Below are positions 30,197-44,012 of a stretch of DNA of 64,000 nucleotides, piece by piece; the stretch's first letter is position 1, and the number at the start of each line of letters is the position of its first letter. This stretch comes from Tetraselmis striata (Eukaryota > Chlorophyta > Chlorodendrophyceae > Chlorodendrales > Chlorodendraceae). The notes below the pieces were generated by a model. The model ran no database searches and was not told the origin of the DNA. It was given only the letters and a program-made list of their open reading frames with translations. The position numbers were made by a program, and so were the translations under genes. The DNA lies in the NCBI GenBank assembly GCA_006384855.1, contig VCJN01001856.1, forward strand, positions 62,001 to 126,000, given 5' to 3'.

Positions 30197-31931
30197 CTCG
30201 AACCGGCACGCTGCTGCCAGCGATGCTCCGGTCTCAGAGCACACCCGGTGACAGCAACGGCGTCGAGCGGGACGCCCAACGGCCGGGGTGCTGTAGACAG
30301 CCTCGCCACAAGACAGGACCACCTGCGGTGCTCCAAGTGGTCAGGCACGTGCGCCTCTTACGCGAGACTCTCCTCGTGCCCGTGTCACAAACTGATGCCT
30401 GATCCCACACGGCGGCTTCAGCTGCCTCGAAAAGCGCTTGCTGGCCTTCGCCGCGTTGATCAGTCCGGTGTCCTCACCTGGGAAACTAGCGCGAGATGGG
30501 ACTGGCCTCTCCTGGCCTGCTGCTGCTGAGCTGGTACCGTATGCAGTCGCTCTGGGGCTCGCGCCTCTTGTCTGCCGCGAGCTGTCGAGCAGCAGCAGCT
30601 GCTGGGGCTGCTGGGGCAGCAGTCTGGGGCTGAGCTGCTGAGTTGGTACCGTATGCAGTCGCTCTGGGGCTCGTCGCACCAAAGGATTACAGGTTACTAG
30701 TGTCTGCCGCGAGCATCAGCACTCGAGCAGCAGTAGTACGAGTACATGCGTACTGCCGATTTGCCTGCCGCGTGCTGTACGTTATAGTTTTTGCTGGCGG
30801 CCCCCGGCTGTCAGCACACTGGTACGAGGTACCCGTAATGACGTACCTTTGAGGTACTCCCTTCGAGTACGAGCTGGTACGAATACTCCTCTTAAATAAT
30901 AATGAAGCGACTCTTCATCCTAATATCCTTTCTATTATTGGATGGAAGTAGCGACAAGTTGACTGCCAGTATATTATTTGCGACCTGCACGAGTGCTGTA
31001 CGGGCAATCGTAAAATTAAAAAATGCCACGACTACGCGCCCTACCCGGGTAGGTTGTACGAGTATGGAGCACCGGCCATAATAATAGCTTGCTACCCTGA
31101 AGTATAGTCGCTATATTTATCGTTATGAATACATATTTTATATATGCTGGCCGACCATGTATACCCCCCATAAAAGTCTGCCCCCCCCCCCCCCCCCCCC
31201 CCCCCTCCCCCCGCGCGCCAAATCACACACTGTTGCGCGGGTACACGGCAATATTATTGGATGCCATTCAACCAACCGCAGGTGCACTCAATAGCCACTG
31301 ATTGCATCGTCTTAACTTGGTACATGTCGGTTATTTCGGCGCGGAGAAGTGTATGATAAAGTGGTAGAACAGCCGCAACAGTGCCCCATTTTTTGCGTTG
31401 TAAGCGGGTTCGCCGGGTCCGGAGCATATAAGTAACGGTTGTCGGCAAGTAGAGGCGAGATTTTCTTCAAATTTCGCGATAATAGTGGTGTCAGGCGATC
31501 ACTCCGTGTTGTTATTGAAATAGACGAGTCTCTGAGCTAGAGAGTTCATGAATCGGAGCGCCGTCAGTGCTGGGAAAAAAACTTTTGCAATTGCAGTTTT
31601 TGGAGGTGTGTCAACATGCATATCTTTGTGAAACCGGGTCGGATTGAGGCGTACGATGTCGCTTTGAAAATCTCATGGCAAAAACGCTTTCCGGAAGTTA
31701 GGGCACGTACGCAGCCCGGATTTTCGCGCTCAGAATTGCCATTCGCTAACGTTTAAGGGGTCTGCGGCGAGCCCAAAAACATGTCTTCAAACTTTGGAGC
31801 CCAATGTTATTAGGCCCCGATACGGGCGCCTAGGTGGAACCCATAGTGCCTCAGACTCGAGCTCACTATAGGTCTCAAGTAAACAAACAACTCGTAATTA
31901 CAGCGTTTCCTCAAATCAGCAGACATTTCAA
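30197..31931. other. Intergenic, with small tandem repeat
   Basis: Upstream region of the calcineurin-B-like gene. The word tggtaccgtatgcagtcgct followed by ctggggctcg occurs at 30532 and again at 30643, with gtctgccgcgagc after each: a partial tandem duplication (about 30528-30730). A C run lies at 31181-31205. From about 30890 the DNA is AT-richer and no gene is seen. Confidence 0.5.
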
Positions 31932-32037
31932 AAAGACAAGCATTGTACCAAAGAACCGATTACTGTGAATTTGCTCGCAATGCATAAAATTTCTGCGAAT
32001 TCGCAGGAATCGGTGCTTTGGCACAATGCCTATCTTT
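31932..32037. repeat. 106-nt near-perfect hairpin
   Basis: The 43-nt arm at 31932-31974 (starting aaagacaagcattgtacc) is complementary to 31995-32037 with only about 7 mismatches and no gaps, around a 20-nt loop. Such a hairpin could be a MITE-like remnant or a small-RNA precursor; no promoter or transcript evidence is available. Confidence 0.8.
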
Positions 32038-33389
32038 CCTCCCACACCTCCCGCACTGCGTCGTGGAAGCCGTGCATCGGAAGGAATTTGATATGGGCTA
32101 GCCACGTGGTGAAGCTTGGGCCATATAGCGCGTCGCGTGTTACGCTACCAATGGACTGCAATTTTAGGCCCTTTCGAGCATTCATTGACAAAACTGTAAT
32201 AGGGGTGGTGGCGCGTGCACGGCTGCGATGCCACGTCATCATCCAAATGGCACGACAGTCCCACAATTTATTCATTTACTATTATATTTTCCGTGCGTAA
32301 AAGCTTCGGGGCATGCGCAATGACGCGGAAGCGCGTGCAATCGCATTGTGCAATTTTCCGTTGATAGGAACAGCGGGATTTTTTCGCTGTGAGCGGAAAA
32401 AGAGTACTGCAAAAAAACGATGCATCAACGTGACGTTTCGGAGGGTGCGCTGCAATCCAGGTCCCTAACCTTCGGTATAAGTAAAAGACTATACGTGGTT
32501 TTGTCTGCATGCTAGTGCGCAGCGATGCGCCCCCGATGCAGATTCGTGTAGGGCTAAACTTTTGTGAGACAGTGTAAAGCCATCTGCTGGTCATATTTAC
32601 ATATTCCGGTAGCGAATGATATTTAGTTTCACACATTGTTTCCTTTATTGCGTTTCAGGTTATGTTTCATCCGATGCCAGAAGCACGACTGAGACATTTT
32701 GTCAACAGTATTCTTTTTGGTTACAGTCGTAAGCCAGTAGCACGGAAAAAAAAAGGACGGATGAGCACGCGCGGTGTACAGCGCACCGTAAAAGTAGTCA
32801 TGCGGCCTTGCGCCTTTATCCGGTGTGGACGTGGGGGGGGAGGGGGGGGGGGGGGGGGGTCAAGCCTGCGACCGCCACCGCCGGTTTGCCACCACCACCG
32901 GCAGTGCCGGTCCTCGAACCCTCCACACGTGCCTCCACCCCCGCGAGCGACTGTGAACACGGCTGTGAATTTGCATTACGCTGTTTCAGTGCTTCTAAAC
33001 CGCCAGTAGCCTGAGTGGGAACGGCCGGGTTGGCAGTAGAGCACCGGGCTATTAGCCAGACGCTTCGGCGACAGTGCGGCGGCGGCTGCGACCAGCAGGG
33101 AGGAGGGTGTTGGAGGGGGCGGGGGGGGGGGCTTGCTCCATAGGCAGCTCCTGCACTGTGGGCACAGAATCCGGACAGAGAGGCATCCGAGCCTGTCCGG
33201 GCAGCTGGTTACCACACAGGTGCGGAGCGGGGCGAGGGCCTCGACGGGGGCCACGGGTGTCGGTCGCCTCGCCGCCTCCGCCGGCCATCGTCTCCACTGA
33301 TGAAGTAGACAGATTCGAACCGTCGGCTGAAGGAAACCACACGCACCGGGACCCGCCGGCCCCCGAGTGGTCCACGCAGCGCGCCCGCT
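32038..33389. other. Intergenic, no gene seen
   Basis: No convincing frame. A G-rich run lies at 32830-32860 and an antisense frame with a weak LINE-like look (GFHDAVREVWEE, minus strand near 32040) is too short to assign. The 3' part probably holds the promoter and 5' UTR of the TAPT1-like gene. Confidence 0.4.
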
Positions 33390-36300
33390 ATGGCAGGCAC
33401 GCCACCCGTCGAGGCAAACGGGGACGCGGACAGTCGAAATGGCAACCTGGCGGTGGCAAAGAGGCGCGCCACCGGGCAATCCCCGATGCGGCCGCCGCGC
33501 CACCGGCCAAAGTCGCTCGCGCGCACCGCCAGCACCGGGGACGAGCTGCAGGCGGAGCCGGAGCCGGTGCCTAAGCCCAACAGTTCGCCCGTGCCCCTCC
33601 TTTCCCCGCAGAGGATGCGTGCCGCCAGCACCGGCTGCGGCGTGCCGGTGTACCCCTCCGGCTCTGTGAGCTCGCGCTCCCTGGTGGACATCACCACAGC
33701 GTCCGCGGACCCATCCGTGCGCAGCAGCGCCCCCCATCCAGTGCCCTCCTCCACCGCCGCCAGCCCCATGAACATCCCTGGAAAGTCCGCGAGCTCGCGC
33801 TCCCTGACGGATATCCCCATCTCCCCCACCACCAGCACCTCCACCTCCGGCTCGCCCGCCATGGGCGCCACCTGCGCCCCCTCCGCCCCGCTGCCGCCCA
33901 TCTCGCTGGAGGCGCTGACGCCGGAGGGGGAGGCCTTCTTCTCGCCGCCCGCGTCGCCCTGCTTCATGGACCTCGACCCGGGTGTGTGCGCGCGCGCGCA
34001 GAGCGCCTCCGCCGGCATGATGCTCTCCAGCCGGCGAATGTCGGAGGCGCCCGCGATGTCACCCCATGCCGACAGGAGCGCCAAGCAGCACGGTGTCGCA
34101 TCCCCGCGCCGACCTGCCTAATGACCGCGCACCCCTGGCTGGCTATGCCCCCCCCCCCCCCCCCCCCTCTCTGGCTGTCCGCCACTAAACCTGCGCCGGT
34201 GCCGTCTCTGCAGCGGACTCGCCCTCAGTGCAGCCCCCGTCTCCCCCGATGGCATCAACACCTAACACGGCATCGCCCGCTGCGAATATCGTTGACGCCA
34301 GGCCAGAGGCTGCGGGGCAGCAGCCGCCCACCAACGGTGCGTTGCTGCTGGGTTGGGTACAAATGAGGGCATGCCAGGGGGGCAGGGCATCAGTGCGGCC
34401 GCAATGCATGCGGGCAGGCAGGCGGGACAGCAGACACGGTAGCTGTGGGAGGGACAGGCCCATCGCACCGCACCCCTCGGCTGAGAGCACACCGCCCCCG
34501 CCTGCGGCGTCCGCAGACAAGGAGCCCTTGTGGCAGCAGTACGTGCGCGAGGTGACCAACCCGGGGCCGACGGTGGCCAGCGCCGACGCGGTGTGGGGCG
34601 CCACGGAGCGGGACGTGATGTGAGCGCCCCCGCGGAGCTGCACCGCCATTGCTGCTATGAGCGAGAGAGAGAGAGAGAGACGGAGGGGGAGGGGGGTCTG
34701 AGACGTCGAGCGGACTATGTATTGACTGCAGAGCATCACCGGGGTTTGAAGCTCCACCGCTAAAGCCACAATCACCCCCCCCCCCCCCCCCCAACACACA
34801 CACACACACACACACGGGTGCCGACGCCGCTATAAAATCCTCTGACATCAGCGGCAGGGCTTGCATGCTGCCTTAAGGAACATTTTCTATGGTTCCGCTA
34901 TGGTTTTGTATAGTACTTCTCTCTGATAGGTTTTGGCAGGTTCTTATTAGTTTTGTTCTTATTATCGCCTCGACGCCCACGTATGTATATGTATGTGTAT
35001 ATATCCGTATGTCTATGACCCCCCCCCCTCTGCTCCTCCCCTCCCTGCATGCTCACCAACCCCTGCGGCACCCGCAGGTACAACTCGCTCATCTTTGTGC
35101 CGTACCAGCTGGAGCGGGTGATGTGGTTTGGGCTGCTTATCTGCATCGACCCCTTCCTGGTACGCCCCCAGCTGATGCCATGCCCCCTCATCCCCCCCCC
35201 CCCCCCCCCTTTGTTAGGCCGCTCCTCGTCCCGCCCTCTGCCCCGCCGCTCCTGGTACGCACAAGACCAGCTTGACTCTCCACCCGCCGCTTGACGTGGT
35301 GGTGGCGGCCTGCGCACTCCAGGCCATCTTCACCACGGTGCCGCTGCGGGCGGCAAAGGGCGTCGCGGATGGTGTGCGGAAGCTGGCCTGGCGGATGAGG
35401 TCGCCCGGCACCGCGGGCAACGGCGCAGGTGCGCGCGCATGCAGCTGGGATGCGGCCGCCGCGAGGTGCACAAGGGGGGAGCGGGGCGGGGGGAGGTGCC
35501 CCTATGTACTGGCAGTGGTTTTAATTGCCCGTGCATGTGTGCATGCATGCAGACCAATAGAGGCCCCACTGGATACCAACTTACTGACTGCGCTGCTGCC
35601 CCGGGCGCCCACCCCAGGCCCACTGCTGCGCAGCGACCAGCTCTACGACATCCTCTTCACGGCCATCTTCGCGTTTGCGGCGCTGGTGGTCAGCAGCCTC
35701 AACGCGGGCGTGATCTACTTCTGGATGAAGGTGCGCGTCCCCGAGTGGGGCACCCTCATCCCCAAGCGTGTACGATGTATGGTAATGTACACCAAAACAA
35801 ACGCAACCAAAAGTACAGCGCGCCATGCATAGCCATGTACAAGTACGGCATCCCCAAATAGCTTCGATATCATTGCATCCCTAAACAAACCCTACTAAGT
35901 CCGGGGTCATATTGCATTTTGTCCGCCCAATGTACACGCGGGTGTTAATCCATCCTATGGGTCTCCTGTCATACTTCAATATATTATGTATATCTATCAT
36001 ACATATACCGGTATTTATATTGTACTTGTATCCTGAACCAACCCTGGAATGTAACCCAAGCACGGTTGGCATGAAACTGCCGCTGGGGCAGGGGCTGCGG
36101 CTGCTTGCTGAGACGGCTGTGTGGCGATGGTGCAGGACCTGAGCCAGGAGTTCATCAAGCTGAGCGTCATCTTCACCGCCATGGAGATCTGCGACAAGAT
36201 CCTGACCTCCTTTGGCGTGTCGGCGCTGCACTCGCTGTGCTGCTCCTGCACGCAGTATGCCGCCGGGGGGCCAGGCGCCCCGGGACTGAACGTGGCGGTG

Positions 36301-39290
36301 GACACGCTGGTCGCCGCCATCATCACCACCGCGCACGCGGTGGCGCTCATGTCCGAGGCTATTGCATTCAGGTGTGGCTACCCATGGCGCTTGAATTGCT
36401 GCTGGTGAGGAGAGGGTGTCTTGTCACACAAGCGGTGAAGAGGAACAACGAATGATTGCCATGAAAACATGCCATAGCCGCGCATTCCGTTCGCTATGTG
36501 TTGGTCCCCCCCCCCCTCCGGGAAAAAGAAGAAGAAGAAGAACTCAATTGAATCTTAAAATCCAACAATAGTATACCATGAGAACTGATGTGTGGATCTT
36601 TCAACTGGATGATGCAATACAATCTCATTGTCGTTTTGTCACAACGATGCCTTTGTCGTTTAGACCCCGGAGTATGTACACATTCCGGTGAAACACTAGT
36701 TCAGACCGCAGACATCAACAAACCATTCAATGCATGAAGTGAATGCCACCTCCAGGTCACTCCAGAGGCATAGCCCCAACCCTGCATTAGTTAGTGTTGT
36801 TGATGCACACCCCCCCCCCCCTCCTCTGCTTGTCACAAATACGTTCCAAGCCCTCCTGCGCCTCAGCCCGTGGCTGACAAGCTGGGCTGACACACCTTCT
36901 CGTGACCTCCCCCCCCCCCCCCGGCAGCGTGGCCATGAACAGCCGGCGCACCACGCTCATGGCGCTCGTGATCTCGTTCAACTTTGTGGAGGTCAAGGGC
37001 ACCGTGTTCAAGAAGTTTGACCCCAACAAGCTGATGACGATCGTTTACCAGGTGGGCCCAAGCCACCCAGCAGGATGAGCCAAGTGCCGGGCACCTTACT
37101 GCGCACCTCAGCCCGGCAAGCCCCGTGTGTTGGTGTGGTGGACTGGTGTCTGGGTGTCGACGCACCTAACAACAGAACCCTATTTATTATACAACTCAAA
37201 CTGGGCTTGCAAGTAGCCAATAAAAACAATCGCTATACTTCCGCTATGGCTTGGTCTACATATGGCATCCGGCAGGCATAGCGGGGTCTTATTCGCCATG
37301 TTGTAATTACCGCTTTGGCACCCATATCTTTGATATGCCTCACCGGCTGACTGCTGACGTCGTGTTCATCTGGGCTCCTCGTGCTTGCGCATGCAGGACA
37401 TTGTGGAGCGCTTCCACATGGTCATCCTCATGCTGTTTGTGATCATCGAGGACATGGACACCAGCGACTCGTGGGGCGCGCTCAACGGGCAGCTCATGCT
37501 GCAGGTTGGCGTCATCCTGGCCAGCGAGCTCGTGGCGGACATCACCAAGCACGCCGTCGTCGGCAAGTTCAACGTTATTCGGCCGGGCGTGTACAGGCAA
37601 GCCCGCGCGCCGGCTGGAGGGATTACATCGCGTATAACGCAGTGATTGCATCTATTGCACTGTGACGTATGGCTGTTCGAAAAGTCTCCGCATCAGGGGT
37701 AACTTTGTTGCTTACGACAAATACATTAGCCAAATAGACAGGAACCCCCATATCTTAACGACGGTCACACCCACGAGCGATGATACGTATCAATTCTTCA
37801 CAGGGGAGCAGGGGGTGAATGATACCCAACGGCAACATGTCAATTCCTTGTCAGTAACTGTGGGTTTGACTATGTTTGATCTGGCCGATGCATCAGACAG
37901 TCAGTGTGGATCATGATCGGAATTGAGACATTGGGTACAATGATTCAAGCGCTGTAGCAAAGGCCTGGCATAGAGATATATGGTCAGCATGTTACTACCC
38001 ACGTGCGGGATTCGTCATGATGCTTGGTGTTTAGGTTCTTGGCTCTGTTGCGGGCGCTCGGTGAACTGACGCACTGCCGCCGCCGCCTTGCCGCCTGCGC
38101 AGGGAGTACATGCGCGACATGTGCGCCGAGGCCGCCATCGCGCAGCCGACCTCCATGAACCGCGTGGTGCAGATGGAGCCCATCGGCACGGCGGCCGTCT
38201 GCTTCCGCATGCTGCTCTCCTTCCTGTGGCACTGCCACGAGGGGCTGGAAGGTGCGGCCCCGCTGGCGCCGCCCCACTATTCATACTCCATGTCCATGCA
38301 TTTCTGCCACATATAATACCGCATGCGGATGTAGGCACTATATCCGATCGCAGCGATACTCCCGCGTTACCTTTTATCTTGAACCCATACTCCGAATAAT
38401 ATGTGTTTACCACACTGCGCTCGCGCGTGTGCGTGTGTGTGTGTGTGTGTGTCTGTGTGTCTGTGTATGCACGCAGGTGCCAACACGGATATAACGACAC
38501 CTAATTTTGTGCTCGGAATGTATTCTCAATCTTCTCAACTTTCAAAATGGTGTCTTCAGTTGTCCTTTTAATCTCTTGCATCTGAATGTGCACCGTGAAG
38601 GCAATGGCGGGTCCTCAGATAACCGGTGTTGTCATAGTCGGGTATGCACCCTGTGTCCTTTCGTGCCCCCATTTCACACCTACCCCGTAAACACAGCTTG
38701 GATTCGCGCATGAACATGTTTAGCCCCCCCCCCCCCCCCCCCCCCTTCCCTGAGGGGGGACTATGTAGCAGTTAAAATGGACTTGAACGTATCGTGTGTA
38801 CAGCACAGAAACGTTGCCGTAATGTGGCAAAACACTTGATTGTTATTGGGGATTCGCGAACTTCATCAAATAGCAATGTCTGCGAGCGGAGGGAGGGGGG
38901 GGGGGGGGGGGGGGCTTGACTTATCCACACGGTTCATAGGAATAGCGAACTGCCGTTTCTTACCTCCAGCCGCTCTCTCGCACATTTCGTCGATGCCCAC
39001 GCTGCGGCCGCGTGCGGCGTGCCTGTGTACGCGTGTGAGACTTTGCCCGGACGCGGTGCGGGCCGCTGCGTTGCCGCGCAGGCAAGTCGTGGTGGGAGGG
39101 CGTGGCGCTGTGGGTCAGCTTTGCGGCCGCTTACGGCGCGCTGGTGCTGCTCAAGCTCGGCTGGGGCTTCGTCATCAAGCTCTTTGCCTCCTCCTACCTG
39201 GTGTACTACGAGGGGCGCTTCGGGAAGGGGAAGCACAGCAGCGCCGCGGCGCAGAGCCGGCAGATGGGGGCCGCCAAGAAGGACAACTGA
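33390..39290 (+). CDS. TAPT1: TAPT1/POD1-family multi-pass membrane protein
   Basis: Eleven exons keep phase: 33390-34092, 34214-34336, 34517-34619, 35078-35159, 35323-35428, 35618-35730, 36136-36371, 36928-37051, 37397-37596, 38103-38251, 39082-39290 (715 aa). A second donor at 33981/33982 also keeps phase and would shorten exon 1. Residues 1-300 are low-complexity Ser/Pro. The family domain follows: LIFVPYQLERVMWFGLLICI, AIFTTVPLRAAKG, FTAMEICDKILTSFG, MNSRRTTLMALVISFNFVEV then KGTVFKKFDPNKL, and RFHMVILMLFVIIEDM. The final exon has a hydrophobic helix (GALVLLKLGWGFVIKLF). TAPT1 in animals acts in ciliogenesis and ER/Golgi; plant POD1 is an ER protein for pollen-tube guidance. The role here is inferred as endomembrane. 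Intron 9 has a GC donor (TACAG|gcaagc). Confidence 0.88.
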
Positions 39291-40118
39291 GGTCGCTGCC
39301 ACCCAACAAGGCGGAACAAATCTGCTATGTAGGAAGAAAGGGGAAGGGGGGGGACTAATGAATAAAGTATCGGACGGTTGATTACGTGTCCCTCCCCCCC
39401 CCCCCCTCAGTAGTAATGCCTCAGTCATTTGTGAGGAATGGTATCCGTAGCGGCAAATTAAGCAGGAAAGCAGTAGCAATAGTAGGTGTTGCGCCTGCGC
39501 GGGATGTGAGCCTGCAGTTCCCGAATTCACAGTGAATTCACACTTCTTGAACTTATATTTGGTTGCAATATAATCATACTGCCTCACCTGAATTTCGCCA
39601 TGCATGCTGTAGGGCCCCGCATCCTTCCAGCAGACCCCCCCCCCCCCCCCCCCCAACCCGACTTCGCCAGCCAAATAGCGACCGCTCCCCCCGGCGCCTA
39701 CACTAAATATGCTGAACCAGTGAGATGCATTCAACTCAAAGCTCAATCAAGCTGACGGTGTGAGCGATGGCATGACGCTAGTGCCGACCAGCCCCCCCAA
39801 CCGTAACATCCTTGCCCGAAGCCTGGGCCTCGGTGCTGCGAAGAGGAAAGGGCGGAAGCAGATGGGGTAGTGGGGGGGAGGGGGGGGGGGGGGGGGGGGT
39901 TCCATTTATGCCTGAAAGCCGCGTGCCACTCGCGATGACCAGCTCATCCGCGGTTCATGGCCATCGTGAGAACAGACGCCAACTGCCACGTCGGGCACCG
40001 AGCGCCCGCATTGTAGGCAAGCCCTGACTGCGACTAGGGGAGGGCCCCACTAGAGGAGGTGACGTGCAGGACGGGCGGGGCCAGGCAAAGCAACAGAAGA
40101 ATGAGAGGGAGGGTCATT
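39291..40118. other. 3' region of TAPT1-like gene and spacer
   Basis: AATAAA at 39361-39366 is a candidate poly(A) signal. C or G runs lie at about 39393-39406, 39636-39653 and 39871-39898. No gene is seen. Confidence 0.45.
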
Positions 40119-41352
40119 GAGAATGATGTGTATGCGTGGACAAGTATACCTAAACATGTCAGAAGCAAATGATTGATGTACGCACCAAAGTGTAGAGAAT
40201 GGCCACGGACGACATGCCGGCAGGCTGCGACCAGAGTTTGACCAGAGTAGGACTCGGTTCTACGACACGCCCAGGTGTGCGTGCGCCGAGCCCGCCTCGT
40301 CCGCGCCCACCGCCGCGCATGTCGCAGCCGGTGGTGATGGCGCCCCTGCGGTAGCTGCTGCACCGTACGGCCGTCAACCCTGCTTTACTGCTCCGTCCGG
40401 ACCGGGTCAGACCGAAACGCGGGGCGAGCCGGGTGCATCGATACCGTCGCTGCCGCCATCGCCCCCGCTGCCCGAGACGAATCAGCGAGCCCCGCACCCG
40501 GAGAATGGTTTGTCTGCGTGGACAAGTATACCTGAACATGTCAGAAGCAAATAATTGATGGATAGAGAATGGCCACGGACGACATGCCGGCAGGCTGCGA
40601 CCAGAGTTTGACCAGAGTAGGACTCGGTTCTACGACACACCCAGGTGTGCGTGCGCCGAGCCCGCCACGTCCGCGCCCACCGCCGCGCATGTCGCAGCCG
40701 GTGGTGATGGCGCCCCTGCGGTAGCTGCTGCACCGTACGGCCGTCAACCCTGCTTTACTGCTCCGTCCGGACCGGGTCAGACCGAAACGCGGGGCGAGCC
40801 GGGTGCATCGATACCGTCGCTGCCGCCATCGCCCCCGCTGCCCGAGACGAATCAGCGAGCCCCGCACCCGGAGAATGGTTTGTCTGCGTGGACAAGTATA
40901 CCTGAACATGTCAGAAGCAAATAATTGATGGATAGAGAATGGCCACGGACGACATGCCGGCAGGCTGCGACCAGAGTTTGACCAGAGTAGGACTCGGTTC
41001 TACGACACACCCAGGTGTGCGTGCGCCGAGCCCGCCACGTCCGCGCCCACCGCCGCGCATGTCGCAGCCGGTGGTGATGGCGCCCCTGCGGTAGCTGCTG
41101 CACCGTACGGCCGTCAACCCTGCTTTACTGCTCCGTCCGGACCGGGTCAGACCGAAACGCGGGGCGAGCCGGGTGCATCGATACCGTCGCTGCCGCCATC
41201 GCCCCCGCTGCCCGAGACGAATCAGCGAGCCCCGCACCCGGAGAATGGTTTGTCTGCGTGGACAAGTATACCTGAACATGTCAGAAGCAAATAATTGATG
41301 GATAGAGAATGACCACGGAAGACATGCCGGCAGGCTGCGACCAGAGTTTGAG
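40119..41352. repeat. 370-bp tandem repeat, two identical full units plus partial units
   Basis: 40501-40870 and 40871-41240 appear identical over 370 bp. A diverged unit precedes them (about 40119-40500, with an extra ttgatgtacgcaccaaagtg), and a partial unit follows (41241-41352) that drifts off after agagtttga. Frames in the unit are open on both strands, but 370 is not a multiple of three, so a tandem protein repeat is not encoded. The function is unknown. Confidence 0.9.
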
Positions 41353-42228
41353 CCCATCATCAAGACCATCAGCATTTGAACCTGAACTGGAGTCGCGCTG
41401 GGCTGAGCCTGACAACGCATGCTGCAGACCCCTCGCCCCCTCTTTCCCAAGCTGATGAGACCTGCTTGCGCGCTCCGCTCCCCCCCCCCCCCCCCCCCCT
41501 CTTTCCCCTCCACGCCCAATCAATGCCCGCACTGAATTCAGGATTGGGGTTCGATCCAACCCAGTAACATCCAGTAACATCCCAGTAAGCCAGGGGCCAT
41601 CGTCAAGCGTCATCCGACATTTCTGGGGCTCAAGACGAAACCAGCGCTGGCAGAGAGCAGGAAAAAGGAGCCTCAGGGCAACACCAGTGGCTTTTAGCAC
41701 GACATGCCTGACTACACGATGTCTGAGCAAACGCTCAGACCTGAAGCCGGAGGGCGGGATTCTCTCTTTACCTACATGTACCGGTATATGAATGCACACA
41801 CAGAAATATGTATATATATTTTACATATACACACATGTATACATATATATACACACATATATATACATATAGCATACGTTGAGGCCAGGCCGGGGGCCCG
41901 GGTGACCAGGTGGCCTGTATGAGGGGATTTGCAACGAACCAACCACTAGCAATGGATACGCAGGCCTCTACACGGCGGATCAAAGTTGTCCGTGACCCCT
42001 TGAAATCCCATGACAGCGGTGGCCATTCAACGCGATCATTCCGTGTTGCTTTCACAGCGCAATTGGGACTGCCGACGTCTTGTTTCGGGCTAAGTTTTGA
42101 GGAGAAAAATGTGGAACACGCCGTGTGTATGGTCGTGTTGGGTGGCAACATGAGCTTAGCCACTCGACACTGTCAGCAAAGAGTCCAAAGACCCGGTCTT
42201 GCTCGGCTGCGGCTGCGCGAGGCCCTCC
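41353..42228. other. Spacer with TA/CA microsatellite
   Basis: A C run lies at about 41480-41498 and a purine-pyrimidine alternating TA/CA stretch at 41800-41875. No gene was recognised; the right end holds the 3' region of the SET gene. Confidence 0.5.
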
Positions 42229-43977
42229 TCACAGTATGTAGTTGGCGCCCGGCGCCGCCTTGAGTGCGTCCACGGCGTCCAGCGCCTTCTGCAGGATGGC
42301 CTTCTCCACGAGCTGGAGGTTGACGGCGAGGCGGTCGCGCCGCGTGTCGCGGCCGGTGTCGCCCAGGCCGTCCAGCAGCCGCGACGTGACCTCCCCAAAC
42401 GCGTCCAGGCGCGCCATCAGCTGCAGCCCCGCGCCGTCCAGCGCCGCGGCCTCGTTGGGCCGCCGACACCGGCTCGCCCGCCAGCACCTTGCTCATCAGC
42501 TCGTCGCTCGCCTGCAGCTGCGCCACCTCCACCTCCGACAGCTGCATCACGCGCGCGCCCACCAGCCAGCAGCGCGGCAGCGGCGCCCCCGGCCGCAGCC
42601 TAAACTCCAACCGCCACCGACCCCTCCTCCTCGCCCGCCTCCATCTCCCAGCCGCTGCCCTCCTCCTCCTCCAGCATCGCCACCGCCTCCAGCAGCAGCC
42701 CGTACCTGCGCCCGCGAGGGGACACCAGGGGGCAACGACGTGTATTATTATACGATGACAACATGTGATATTCCTTGTGCGACGCCGACGTCTAATATGA
42801 TGATGATGAATCGGCGGTTATCACGACGTTGCGACTGTATGGTCTCGCGGTACTCGTACCATCTGTCGTGAAATTGCGAACCCATGAGAGAAAGAAATGA
42901 AGTGTTCAGTAAGCTATCTGTTAGTTATATGGAAACAACACGAAACTGCCACCGCACAGACAGATAGGGACTATAATCCTTACACACAAACACATTCATT
43001 CGACCCCTCTGAACAAACTTCGCTGCACCTGCACTGGTCTTGGCATTCTTTGGGGACAATGGGGGGGGGGAGAAGGGGGGGAGAAGGGGGGGGGGGGGGG
43101 GAGCAAAAACATCATAACCGCTACCAGAAGAGCTCAACTGTATGACTCCTTTGAACATGTTTTCCGACCTTCGTCATGACGGGCCATTGTGTCAACGTCC
43201 AATGCATGAAACATCGCCCGCCTTTCAATTGCTCTCTTGATTTTTGCGTTCTCCAATGCGCCGTGAAACATTTCACGATAGGGACATTAAGCATTCGCGA
43301 AGAGAGCAGAATGAAACATCTGAATACAGTTTAAAGGAGAGATGAAACATTTTAAGATGAAACATTTTAAGATGGAACATTTTAAGATAGAGCAGGATGA
43401 TGGTAAGAGTGGTAACACCGGAATTGACGCTTTTCTGATTCTCCACCACATATCGGAACACAAAATCGCGATTTGGCCCAAAATACAATTCCATGGGATT
43501 GACTCGGTTGGCAAGACCGCATGCGCTCGGCTGGGGGGCCGAGGGGCGCACCGGCTGGCCTCCAGGCTGCTCGTGCACTGCGCGGGGACGACCGTCCGCA
43601 GCGTGACGTGGTCCGCGGGCAGCGGGGTGCCCAGGTTGGCGACCGTCAGCGCGTCGGCGTAGGCAAAGCCGTACGTGAACAGCATCTGCGCGGTGGACAG
43701 CTCGCGGCCGTAGCTGATGAACACCTCCTCGCCCTCGCGGAAGTCCTTGCCGGCGACCACCTGCACCGCGGCGAGCGGGGGCAGCGGCGGCGACGGGTGT
43801 GCGCTGTGCGTCATGTGCCCTACGCAATCTCTGATACTGAAACTACTATCTCCATGCTCGACTCTCTATGGCTCTCCCATTACTTCATGTGCATGCATAC
43901 ATACATTTGCGACATATATACGTATATACACATATATAGTATACATATTCATATACATCTATATTACATACATGTAT

Positions 43978-44012
<35 letters not shown>

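Noticed and set aside
33300..33320. gacggttcgaatctgtc on the minus strand, a perfect-looking tRNA T-arm
   Set aside because: No acceptor, D or anticodon arm can be folded around it, and it lies upstream of the TAPT1-like start; taken as chance.
37691..37702. catcaggggtaa inside an intron of the TAPT1-like gene, same 12-mer as the LINE target-site duplication
   Set aside because: No LINE sequence is adjacent; a 12-mer coincidence is plausible.
40034..41519. Repeated minus-strand ORFs in the 370-bp tandem array
   Set aside because: The unit is not a multiple of three and the frames differ between copies in ends and content; no domain is seen.
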